From the NCBI GenBank assembly GCA_900660155.1, contig CABFPE010000134.1:381839-445838 (forward strand): 64,000 bases of DNA, read 5' to 3'. The translations under genes were made by a program, and so were the position numbers. This DNA comes from Hofstenia miamia (Eukaryota > Xenacoelomorpha > Acoela > Hofsteniidae). This document shows positions 13,601 to 23,760 of this stretch, in pieces (position 1 is the first letter of the stretch; every line of letters starts with the position of its first letter). The notes below the pieces were generated by a model, which saw only the letters and a program-made list of their open reading frames with translations, did not search any database and was not told the DNA's origin.

Positions 13601-16600
13601 AATGCATATATTTAAAACAGGTATTCTGTTGAAAACCGATGTCCACTGAAGTTACAACTTTATCCAATGGATACACAGATTTGCCAGATGGTGATGGAAA
13701 GCTGTAAGTACTCTGTAGTTTATGTGATTATTAAGGTATATTTTTTCAGTTGGACACTCAACAAAAGAATTAGTTCTCAGTTGGATGAAATCATTCGAAA
13801 TCCAACATTATGCTGAAGGTTTGCAGTTACCTCAGTTCTACATGGATGGACTAGAAGCAGGTTCAGATGAACGACAAATCACAAACGGTAACATAATTTG
13901 AAATTTTGTTTCATTCTCACCCATTGTTGACATGGATTCGGGTTGGGCTGCAAATTCGAACATGTGGGTAGCATGCGGATAAGTTTTAGTTGAAGTATCA
14001 AATGCGTCATTTGGATGATGCAGAGAGTGCTGTCACAGTGGCTCCAAACTTGAGGGCACTCAAATTGCAAAAAAAATTAGTCTCCAAAATAACAGTAAAG
14101 TTTATGTGAAACAATTTTAAGTAAATGTAGGACTTCTAAATATTTCTATTATACAATATTTATGTATATATTAATGTATACATCCATAAAACATTAAAAA
14201 GCAAAAATTTTCTACATATGCACCAAAAGCGTACTCGAAATTTGATGTATATAATTGGGGGAGAGTGCTTAGTGCTTAGCCCCATATCGACATTCCCATC
14301 AGGCTTCAAAATCTATTGACGTCACTTTTCAAAATTTCATGATTTTTTAGTCTTTGATTATTTAAGCTTCGTTATTCCCGTTTAATACAAACAGTTTAAG
14401 CTTTTCGATTTGGAATTTTTGAAACACTTTTATCATTTTAAAATGAAAAACTTTCATATTTTTGTAAGTCTTGCTTAAGGTTATCTTTAGGAGCATTTTT
14501 TCAATTATTAATTGTTAGCCAAGTATTCTTCAAAAAGAGATTCACAGATTTACTTTCAGCTCTACTTAAGTTACCTAATTTGCAACCAGCCATTAGGATA
14601 ATGTCTTTGTTTTCACAGTCAGTCTGAGCAATTTCGTCCTCTAACTCTTCGAACCATTAATTAGTATAATTTAATTATATTTAAACAACAGTATATATAA
14701 ATTACTTGTTTTTTAAAAAAATGTATTTTTGAAAGGATTGTCCATTTTGACAAGAGACTTTCAAATTTATTAAAAATTTCAATATGGATGCAGTGAATTC
14801 GAGACCAGAATGAGTGCACTACCTTCTTTACCTTCTCAATTACATGTAAATTTCAAGATTTTTAAAGAGATTGGTTTTGTAAGACCGTAGATTTTCGAGA
14901 TTATTGTTATTTAGTCATGGATTGCTTGAGTTGATCAGCTTTCAGAGAAGCATGATTGGTTATGAAATTTCATTCATTTCTTGCTCAGTCCTATTTGTAT
15001 GGTAAAATTGGAGGTATTAGATGAAATTGTTAATTCATTTTGTCAACTACGTAAATCACTTTTTAAACTATTTAACTTTATAAAATTACGTACGTTGATG
15101 ATTTTGTTAAAATTTTGACTCCAATTTGGGCATTAAATTCTTGCAGAATATATTAAGTACATCGATGCCTAAATTCATGCCTTCGAATTTCTAAACCATC
15201 ATTAATGAAGATGATATTATTAACTGACGTCAATAATATAAATTTTATTATATTTGTAGACTAGTGATGTCACTAAGTTCTTGAAAAAATACAGTGGATA
15301 CATACTGAATGGCGGGTCTTTTTAATTTTTATCTTGGTATAAATCATATGTGGAGAGTACAGTAGAATTCCTTATTTCCATATAGATATTTTGTTGACAT
15401 ATGAAGTTTTCTGGAAAAAGTGATGATCTCGAAATATGGTTAATTGACAAACTGGGGTCTAAATGTCTTTAAATGTTAAATAAATACCAACAATTCCAAT
15501 TAATAATAATAATAATAGATACAAAATTGTAAATATGAATGCAATTTGACATTTATGACATTCTTAGGCATGTAACAAGCCCTTAATGACATCTTATTTT
15601 TTGGTTTCATAGATATTAATATAGTCAGTCAATCATTCGTCAAACCTTTTGTTTGCTCATACAAATTTGATAGAATATCACCCCTTTAAAAGGAAATCAT
15701 GTTATGCGGATAAAAAACTTTCCGGAAATTACAACTTTTGCTATTTATTAAATTCTTCATTTAAATCGATGTCATAAAAATCTGGTTTACAATTTTCATC
15801 GAATTGAAATTTTATTGAATCAAACCTTCGGTATGGAAATAAATTTGTCATCTAAGATATACAACAGCAATGACAACCATTCATTCATTGAGATAAAATA
15901 AAAAACTTCATTAATATATAATGTGTGTACATTCAATTTAGTAAATAAGCAATGGAGACAATAAAATAAATTAAATTTATGGATTTTATTCTTACAAAAA
16001 TATATTTTGAAAGACTTTGCATGTCTTTGCAGTAGAATTAGCTTAAGAGTCTGATGATAAAAAACGCTAGCAATCACAAAAAAGCATAAATATGTTCTAA
16101 GTACTTTTTTAAATTTGTAGTACATTTGATGCCAGGCAGAAGTCAATACAAATAACATAACAAAACAAATTTATAGAATTCAGATGAAGGGTTCTTTTAG
16201 CCTACTGGATTCACTAGTTTTGTGAATTTACTAACAAGGTCCAAGTCATTCTCTCAGTTCAGTCTTGCAAGTGATGTGACCAGCTTTGTAAAAAACAATT
16301 GCTAGTTCATTTGAATTTGTCAATATTTTCATATTCAGTTTACATTAGACCGTCAGTGCCGCATGTTCATTTTACTTTACATCTGATATCATCAAAAATG
16401 TCTAAAAATTAAGCAAATCCAATGTGGCTAACCTTTAACCTGAATCGGATTGATAGTAATCAATGCAATTATTGCCACCACTAATCACCTGAATAGCACC
16501 AAATTCCGCCATACGACGATCTTAGGGAACATTCCCTTAAAAATATAATGAATATCATTTTTCCACTGAAATCTTAGCTATATCTACAAGAGCATTCAAT

Positions 16601-18031
16601 ATCTAATGAATTGTGACAAAAAGTTATAATCTAATGAAATCAAGTCATGTAATTGCTTATCTTCAACATTACAGGTGAGCAATCGATGAACACCCATAGT
16701 AAGATCTTTAGCAATAACTATTGTTGAGAGTTTCTTACATATTGAAAAGATTTGCAGTATAATGAAATTAATTGTGTTCAAAATCAACGATAGCTTTATC
16801 TACATAGGCGCGACAATTGCTGGGGCCAAACCTCTTATTATAAAACCTTTCTAGAAATCTACGCTAAAACTTGAATCAAGTCCTTCCAGGTACACAAGCA
16901 TATGAATCACTGGAAGCTTTGATATTAAAGTACTTCAAGTTGTTGAGATTTTTCCTAATGCAGTTTTTCCTAAGATTCTTTATAATATGAAGAAAACCAT
17001 AAACAGCAAATATTGGAAAATCTGTAGAAATGCTTGCAATGGACTTAGTCAAAGAAAAATTGAAATCTTGCTTGCAAAAATTGCCTATAGCAGATTCATC
17101 GATTGTTGATAATCTGATTTCTGTTCATTCTAATAAAAAATAACAGTTTGGGTATTTAGCAGTATTTAGCAGTGATGGCGCGCGAGTCGGATGCGGTCCG
17201 GACGAAAATTATATCCGACCCAGCAATATCAATAGTTCTTTTAATAAATATTTTTATGATACAATATTACCAAATGTAAATCTAATTTTGTTTTTTTCCT
17301 TAAGGCCACGCGTACACAATACGATTCTTCACCTGGAAAACATCAAGGGAGGGAGAAAATTTAGTCGTTTGTCTTACACGGCCAAAAGTGTACCGGTAAT
17401 TTGCCCCGCGATTTCACTTGAGAACAATCTGGCTCTCTGATAGATATCACCCTGTCATCGCTGGCATAACATAGTCATTGCATTGTAAACATGATGATTA
17501 ACTGATTTTTATTATGTCAAAATTTTATTTTAAAATAATATTTTAGTTCATTTTAACCGATTAGTTGGTTTGCTTTGCTGAAGGAATGAAAGTGATAAAG
17601 TAAGTTGGAGAGGGATTAACAGGAATTTGATCATCTTTCACTGATATGACATGTGAATGTTAAATATAGAAACTGAATTACTATTTTTTAAGTTAATCTA
17701 CAATTGTACTAATTATGTTTCGATTATTGGTATACTTTTCATAAACAATATTTTACAATTATATTAAAATTTATTTAAAAAATCATGAACATATGTTTAT
17801 AAATATTACTAGCAAGTTATTCCATATCTTTGTGAAATATTCAATTTTTTTAATATAAATGAAACAAACTAGAAAAATTGCTTAAATTAAACTCCAACAC
17901 GACTTTGATATAATACCATAATAGTAGATAAAATATAAGTCATGGAATAACTACGAATGAGCTCAATTCTTTGATAAACCATTGATTTAATCCCTGTCTT
18001 TACTATATATGTACATGTATATCTTTCAGCA

Positions 18032-18065
<34 letters not shown>

Positions 18066-21000
18066 NNNNNNNNNNNNNNNNNNNNNNNNNNNNNNNNNNN
18101 NNNNNNNNNNNNNNNNNNNNNNNNNNNNNNNNNNNNNNNNNNNNNNNNNNNNNNNNNNNNNNNNNNNNNNNNNNNNNNNNNNNNNNNNNNNNNNNNNNNT
18201 ATATATATATGTATGTAAGTTCTCATAATTATCTCTGCATCATCCAACAGAACATTTATATGGCATAATGCAATGTATAATACACGTTTTTAAGCAATAG
18301 CAACAGATTCTAATTCGGCTAATTCGGCAAGCTGTCGTTTTTAGCGCGATAAATGAATGTTATTATTCCTATTGTATTAAGCACTCTTTAATTATGACTC
18401 ATTTCAAAAAATAATCATTTTCAATATTTTTATTCAATAATTTAGTTCGGTTTTTCATGTTGAATATTATTTTTTGTCCTTTCAAATTAGCTTTAAATTA
18501 TAATATTTTAATTTATCAATAATAAAATAATGTTCAAAAAGTCATAGTGACGTACCTAACAAAAAAACAGAGTCAGAATATTTCTTCAAAGGTCTTCATT
18601 TTAAATTTATGCGTTTTAAGAAATATTGAAAATGAAAAAAGCAAAAACATTTTTTCATTTAAGCTTTAAGAGATGAAAAAATGAAACATGAATCATGACA
18701 TCAAATGTTCAAGTGGCACCTGAATATTACATGTGTGTTGTTCTCTTTTCATACAAGTCTATGAAGTGGAAAAATCTACTGCCGCATTTCCTCCTGAAGT
18801 GGAATAAAAAATTACAAATTAACTAAAAATAAATTTTGAAATTAGACAAATAACTTCTAAATCTGCACCCCTGACACATTTACAGAGTATGTCGTGATAA
18901 ATGAATTCTTACAAATGTGTTTAGTTGGAAATTTTTCAAGTATTTCCATACAGATGGTGTTTAAAAGAAGCATCGTTTACTTCCTCATATCAATGTATCT
19001 CCCAGCAAATCTCATCGTATTCATTAGTTGGGTAGGATTTTGGATCACTAGGGAATCAGTTCCAGCCAGAGCAGGAATAGGCGTTACTACTATTTTGGCA
19101 ATGATAACACTGGATCTCAGCATCATGTGGAATGGACCGAAGTCATCCAACGTTAATGCCATCGAAATCTACTTTGGCATTTGCTTCATTTTCGTTTTTG
19201 CTGCGTTGGTTGAATTTTCTGTTGTCAATTACTACGATCGAGATGACGTAAGAACTTTTATAATGATACTCTAGCTAGAATACATTAACCCTATTCGACC
19301 TGGACTTTTTTATTCCTCAGACCTAGGGAAGGACTCTCCTACCCTCCCTCATCTATCTAACGATGGATTGGATTATGATATTAAAACGAAACTTCCACAA
19401 ATACTCTCCATATTATCATTGTCAAATTTGAATGCTCAGAAATATGATACCATTGCGATTTTTGAGCATCAAATCTCAAAAGTTGTTGGTTCTTAGAAGT
19501 AAATTAAACATTGATTTTACAGTTGGAAATGATGCAATTTTCTTACTTATTTTATTTACTTTTTCCCATTAACAATAACAAGTTTATCGCAGAAATTGGA
19601 AGACTATACCCTTGTTGAAAAACAATAAAATACGAAAAATGAGCACATACTTAGGGCATTAGTAAATATTAGGAAATGTCACCAAGACTCACAAGGAAAG
19701 AACCACAACTTTTTGAGTAAGGAATTGGTGAGGAAATCCTCGCCCCTACAAGTCGAATAGAGTTAAGCCAGTTTAAAATCTTATTACTGTTAGTTATTCA
19801 CTTCAATTCAATTTTTTGTTTGTATGCACGGTTGGACATATGTAAAAAACATTGCTTCACAAAGTTCAGGTCATCTTCACTTAATAGTGTACATAGATGA
19901 ACTAATGCTTGCATGTTGAGGTGAAATTTACCTATTTTTAAAAATATATGCTATAAATATTGTCCTAAATATATATTTCGTCTGGTAAGTATCTTTAAAA
20001 ATGCATTTAAAATGGAAAATAGAACATCATTATTAATAAAAACTGAAAGTCCCCGAACAGATTAGAAGAAAGTTAATGACTTGAAAGAAAATATTCTCAA
20101 GCAGCTGGAGAATCCTTAAGGGCGTATATTTTGGGTGGATTCCCAAAGTGAATGGTAAATTGAAATTGAGGAGGATATTTTCATATGCAAAAAGGAGTTA
20201 GGCTGAAAGAAATGAGATCAAAAGAATGGTAATTTAGAAAAAACAGTTATCTCAGAAAAAGCAGAGTGAATGTAAATGAAAAACTGAGTATTTAAAGATT
20301 TACTACTGGTAGATCGAGCACAAGAATTACAAGAGAAATAAGACGCAAGCAAAGTATAAGAAAACATATTATTGCATATCATACACGTGTGTACGCGAAT
20401 TAAATTTCTGGAGAACAAAGTGGAAAGATAGTAAATTGTGACATGTGATTAAGTACTAAGATTTAGGCATAAGTGATGGCATAGAACGACTGCTGTTGCA
20501 GGCATATTTGGTGTTACATGTGTTACCTCAAGCACGAGTCATCTATAGCATATGGTCGATCTAAGGATATAATACTGGTGAAATCATATTGCAGAAACAT
20601 GAGAAGACATTGGAAAGGCTGCATCGAAATTTCGGTTAGGTAAGTGTAAAGAAATTTCATTTATCAGAAAAAGTGCGCAAGGGAGAACAATTAGAGACTA
20701 AGAGTAGAATAGAGGTTGAGGAAGTTAATTTTTAGAAGTCATAGAAAAGAATAGAACATATCTTGAATATATATATATATACAGGGTCGGGCAGGTAAAT
20801 TGAAATATTTCAAATTTTTCATAGTTTAAAGGATGAAATAGGTAAAAACATTATTGTTATATTCATTTTTGTAATCTTTGTAACTTAATTACCATAACTA
20901 TTCAATGTGATCACCCTTTGCATCAATAATTTTGGAAATACTCTGGCGAAACCGTGAACAACTCTTCCGCACTTCTTTACCATCGAGATTCGGAAATGAT

Positions 21001-22708
21001 AAATGCGGGCTGATTTGCGGCTTTGAGCCAGTTTTGTCATTGATTGAGTTGGATTCGCCTTCATCGAAATTTTCAGTCCAGCCAGAAAAGTTTGGTTCGC
21101 TTGTGGTGTTTTAGAAGGTTTGGGGGACTTTTGTTCGCTGTACCCTCTGCATCAAACTTGGCCACGACTCGATAAACCGTAGTTTTTTGAGTAGCCAGTG
21201 CTATTTATGATGTCGGAAGGAGAATTACCAGCGCGTCTCAGTTCGCATATAGTCGTTCGGAGTGCTAATTCAGGCATGCTTGTTCAAAAACAGTCTAAAT
21301 ATCTTACATTATTTCTTATAACGTAGTTTAAGGATAATCTGATACAAATTTCATTGTCATTAGATGAATATTTAGACGATTATGTGAAATTTAAAATAGT
21401 ACCAATTTACCTGCCTGACTCTGTATGTATATATATATATAAAGAAAACTTTTGAACTACTATTTGCATTTCAAAAATATGCATTGAGACTGCTATGTCG
21501 AAAATAAGTGTTTGCATTGACCATCACAGATTTCTCTAGCCTAGTAATTAATTATATGACCCGTTTAAATGTATTTTTTAGAGAAAATATGATATTGATG
21601 GAGATTATTTGATTGACGTAAGTAAACTACCGAGCATAGCGGCATGAAATGTATGCAAGATCCAAGTATCCCAGAGCATGTTTGTATAAAGCAAACCAAC
21701 AGGCTACTTTCTAGAGGGTAACCACGTTACTATAGCATGTGTCTTGAGATGTTGTTATACTTGCACTTCGAAAACTTTTTATTCATTTTGCTCAGTAAAT
21801 TAGACAATGAAAAATGAACTTTATAACGTATGTATGCATATGTAATGGAACACCTATGTGGTAAAATGTTTGATAAAATTACATAACATAAGGTAAATTT
21901 TAAGAGAGATCCTAATAGTGATATGCGGGTAGACATTTTTAATATGGCATTTGCCCGTCAAAAATTTTTTTCTTACCTGTATCTGCCCGCACCCGAAAAT
22001 GAAATGTAGCCTACCCTTACCCTATAAACATATAATATGCGCACGTGCTACTCCCAAATAACTAATCCCTAAAACTTCAACTTTGTATTTGCAAATTTCT
22101 CGAAGATTAATAAGAAATTTAATGACTTAATGACCAATGGAATCCGGAATTAATATACCAATTTCAGAAGATGAACATACATTAAAATCAATTACTGTGT
22201 TTAAACCTGATATGCTTCCAACATTTGAATCTTGATTAGAATATTTGAATAAATACTTATATTTCAAAATTCAAAGTTTTTGTAAAGATTTTTAACATAC
22301 AATGAATCGTATGTATGTCACAAACACAAAACTTCTTTTGGAAAATTGTAGTTAGCGCTATATGATTGCATTTTTGAACTAGCTTAAGTATGTAGATGTT
22401 AATCCTGATAATATTCATTAGATGTGCATTTAATACATACATTTTTTTAGTCTTTTTAAATTTCGCATGTTTAGAAAGAAAAGGATTCCAAAAGCATTGA
22501 TAAAGACTTGAATGACAAGATTGCGAAAAATGCAATCGCAACAAAATTCATAGAAGCACTTCGGAATAGCAATGACATAGAGACTATCAAAGTTGTCGAA
22601 GTGAGTAAGATTGATGCAAAGGCGCGCTATTTGTTTCCTATTGTTTACTTTTGCTGCAACATTGTTTACTGGATGATGTATTTATTCATACTTCCAGCTT
22701 TGCAATAA
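4946..22708 (+). CDS. Anion-selective Cys-loop ligand-gated channel subunit (GABA-A/GluCl-like), 5' end not found
   Basis: Pentameric neurotransmitter-gated channel subunit of the plasma membrane. Seven exons join with matching phases: 4946-5013, 5055-5299, 13621-13703, 13750-13887, 18925-19247, 21582-21617 and 22475-22708 (stop TAA 22706-22708), giving about 375 codons. Seen in the translation: RQRWKDERL and VWMPDTYF of the ligand-binding domain; the signature Cys-loop CPLKLQLYPMDTQIC with 13 residues between cysteines; M1 ending WVGFWI; an M2 beginning VPARAGIGVTT, where PAR is the family's anion-selectivity signature; M3; a short M3-M4 loop; and M4 with FPIVYF before the C-terminus LPALQ. 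The signal peptide and first helix are not identified. The ligand (GABA, glutamate, histamine or other) cannot be told from sequence alone. Introns range from 41 bp to 8.3 kb. Confidence 0.93.
6515..6655 (+). mobile_element. Penelope-like element fragment, GIY-YIG endonuclease domain
   Basis: Encodes YIGETKRNLQTRVNEH followed by HQHRENINNFKII, matching the GIY-YIG endonuclease that follows the reverse transcriptase in Penelope-like retroelements. Only this C-terminal domain is visible, in the 8.3-kb intron of the channel gene. A (TA)n run interrupts the end. Confidence 0.7.
7619..7835. repeat. (TA)n microsatellite with 181-base N gap
   Basis: Alternating TA runs into Ns at 7644-7824 and resumes as TA. 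The gap size is presumably an estimate; the locus is a long dinucleotide array that failed to assemble. Confidence 0.9.
9532..10634 (-). mobile_element. Tc1/mariner-type DNA transposon, decayed transposase, terminal repeats preserved
   Basis: Ends ATAAAGGTCGCATAT (9532-9546) and its near-perfect inverted partner (10620-10634), 14 of 15 matching. The minus strand between them encodes, with frameshifts and stops, a helix-turn-helix (VSQKEIVRHFLISRFTVR), a first catalytic block WWNDVFSDESR, SVMVFGVI, and SPDHNHIENVENPLKR with the last acidic residue. The segment holding the second Asp (normally QQDNDPKHT) seems deleted. Inactive. Confidence 0.85.
10632..10660. repeat. (TA)n microsatellite abutting the Tc1 element
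   Basis: Simple TA dinucleotide array immediately after the right terminal repeat, consistent with TA target preference. Confidence 0.85.
10661..13620. other. End of the 8.3-kb channel intron
   Basis: AT-rich. The only element-like piece is at about 11568-11761. No exon recognised before the acceptor TAAAACAG at 13620. Confidence 0.5.
11568..11761. mobile_element. hAT-like terminal fragment
   Basis: The right edge, read on the minus strand, is CAGTGGCGTATCTAGG followed by a GC-richer block, a typical hAT MITE end. The opposite end and a target duplication were not found, so the boundaries are uncertain. Confidence 0.3.
13621..13887 (+). CDS. Cys-loop receptor exons: Cys-loop and loop B/C region
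   Basis: Exon 13621-13703 completes the split Lys codon and carries the 15-residue Cys-loop with its PMD centre. A 46-bp intron (13704-13749, GTAAGT to TTTCAG) leads to exon 13750-13887, which encodes FGHSTKELVLSW and then a less conserved loop-C region (QFYMDGLEAGSDE). It ends in phase 1 before GTAACA. Confidence 0.9.
13888..18924. other. 5-kb channel intron, little recognisable
   Basis: AT-rich intron DNA. A 112-codon minus-strand ORF at 15820-16158 resembles no family I know. GC-richer sequence at 17168-17464 looks like decayed transposon ends (CAGTGATGGC near the left, GTCATCGCTG near the right). A TA array with N gap lies at 18036-18208. Confidence 0.4.
18036..18210. repeat. (TA)n microsatellite with 134-base N gap
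   Basis: TA array, Ns at 18066-18199, then TA again. Translations through it are meaningless. Confidence 0.9.
18925..19247 (+). CDS. Cys-loop receptor exon: M1, M2 pore and M3
   Basis: 107 codons after the acceptor GTTTAG. GNFSSISIQMVFKR enters M1 (about 20 hydrophobic residues ending in FWI). VPARAGIGVTTILAM is the start of M2. M3 is ICFIFVFAALVEFSVVNYY. The exon ends DRDD at donor GTAAGA, phase 0. At M2 position 2' the residue is Gly where Ala, Ser or Pro is usual; 9' Leu and 6' Thr are conserved. Confidence 0.93.
19289..19762. mobile_element. piggyBac-type MITE (TTAA target), 474 bp
   Basis: Left TTAA (19285-19288) then CCCTATTCGACCTG; right CAAGTCGAATAGAG then TTAA (19763-19766). The inverted repeats match over about 14 bp with two differences, and the TTAA duplication is perfect. 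No transposase inside. It sits 41 bp after the M3 exon donor. Confidence 0.8.
20782..21423 (-). mobile_element. Internally deleted mariner element, 642 bp
   Basis: TA-flanked ends start CAGGGTCGGGCAGGTAAAT and CAGAGTCAGGCAGGTAAAT on opposite strands (21 bp, 19 matching). The minus strand keeps the transposase N-terminal helix-turn-helix region (LRRAGNSPSDII, TVYRVVAKF-like) and the extreme C-terminus (IIDAKGDHIE, a mariner-type ending), with the catalytic core missing. A classic non-autonomous derivative. Confidence 0.85.
21582..21617 (+). CDS. 36-bp micro-exon of the Cys-loop receptor (M3-M4 loop)
   Basis: Exactly 36 bp between TTTTTTAG and GTAAGT, phase 0 on both sides, encoding RKYDIDGDYLID. 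It fits between the neighbouring exons, which are also phase 0, so it could be constitutive or skipped without changing frame. Inferred from splice signals and frame only. Confidence 0.6.
22475..22708 (+). CDS. Cys-loop receptor terminal exon: intracellular loop, M4, stop
   Basis: Encodes a charged intracellular segment starting KEKDSKSIDKDLNDK, then IDAKARYLFPIVYF and M4, ending LPALQ. The stop codon lies inside an AATAAA hexamer (22704-22709), so the 3' UTR may be very short unless the later AATAAA near 22894 is used. Confidence 0.9.
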   Translation, partial: KEKDSKSIDKDLNDKIAKNAIATKFIEALRNSNDIETIKVVEVSKIDAKARYLFPIVYFCCNIVYWMMYLFILPALQ

Positions 22709-22709
22709 A
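22704..22709 (+). promoter_or_regulatory. AATAAA overlapping the Cys-loop receptor stop codon
   Basis: The hexamer contains the TAA stop and is followed by T-rich sequence. A second AATAAA near 22894 could be the real signal. Confidence 0.4.
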
Positions 22710-23079
22710 TTGTTTTATATTTGTAAAGCTTATCGTTTTCAACTTCGGCATTGAATACTTTTGTCATCAAAATATTTCTATATTTTTAATTAGTATAGAA
22801 GCTTGATAAGGCAGACTATCATTTATGTCCAATGTCTTGTAACACAGAAAAGATATTTAACTTTAAGAACTGATAATTTATCTGAATATCATCAATAAAT
22901 TTTAAAAAAACATACCTATAAGACTTGATAGATGAAACATATTAGTCAGAAAATTGCCATTCAGACGTAAATTAATCATTAAGGCGACCCAATTTTGACC
23001 GAAAAATTACAATCTCGACCTAACAATTGTTCAATTTAACTTTATTTTGGCTTAGGGTAAGTACTGTGACTAAGCGAAA

Positions 23080-23760
23080 ATCAATTGAATTTTTCACAAT
23101 TTATCATCACAGTGGTTAAAATGGAAGATAAAGTATTTCAGCATGTTTTCACGCAGAAAATTTCGATTTTTGCAAAACAGTTTCTTTAGAAGAGAGAAAC
23201 TTCTTTCAACTGAACATGTCTTAGCGCTGCACGATTGTAATTTTCCAAATATGGCTGGACTTTACTGTTGAGGGGGCAAACTTAAAATTATTAAAATCAT
23301 CAATAACATTGTTATGTATTTCCTATTTGCTCCTGATCTTCTCAGCACAATTATGGAGTAAATGTGCTACGAAAAAACCTCAAGTAAACGTTCTTAAGAC
23401 GTTTACCATAAACTACCATATATGCAACTAGGGCCAAAAGTCGCAAAAGAAAATTCTTCCTTCCTATCTTAATTTTTTTCAAGGAGTCATCAATGCGCTG
23501 GGACACAATTGCATAATTTGCGGACCAACTAACATTGCCTACACTAGTGCAAATACCTCCAAAAATGTTAAAGTACTTGCAACCATTGATTTCAGATTCA
23601 TCGACTACCAGGAAGTCTTTTTTATCATTCAGAACATCCATAAAACGAGTTTCCTCGTTTTCCACATTGAGCAGGGTGGTTGTCTCACTGAGCAATGGCC
23701 ATTTCATAGGATGACTTTTGCATGCCACGGCGTTCATTGGTTCTTCACCATGTTAAGCCA
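23080..23760 (-). mobile_element. hAT transposase remnant
   Basis: On the minus strand, 23110-23250 encodes SVERSFSLLKKLFCKNRNFL followed by RENMLKYFIFHFN, the hAT C-terminal dimerisation motif. A 128-codon ORF at 23351-23737 lies upstream in the same direction and is probably the decayed body of the same gene, although I cannot match it confidently. Similar T-rich direct motifs (ACTTTATTTTG) flank the region. Confidence 0.6.

Noticed and set aside
15820-16158. 112-codon minus-strand ORF in the channel intron
   Set aside because: Low-complexity hydrophobic/Lys-rich composition, no motif, and AT-rich DNA easily gives such ORFs on the strand opposite stops.
17168-17464. hAT element with CAGTGATGGC and CAGCGATGAC ends
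   Set aside because: The end words are similar, but no 8-bp duplication was found and the inner sequence is not symmetric.
18009-18247. ORFs across the N gap on both strands
   Set aside because: They are TA dinucleotide repeats (Tyr-Ile) and unknown bases.
20932-21114. 60-codon plus-strand ORF containing SSKFSVQPEKFG
   Set aside because: It is the antisense of the decayed mariner transposase region.
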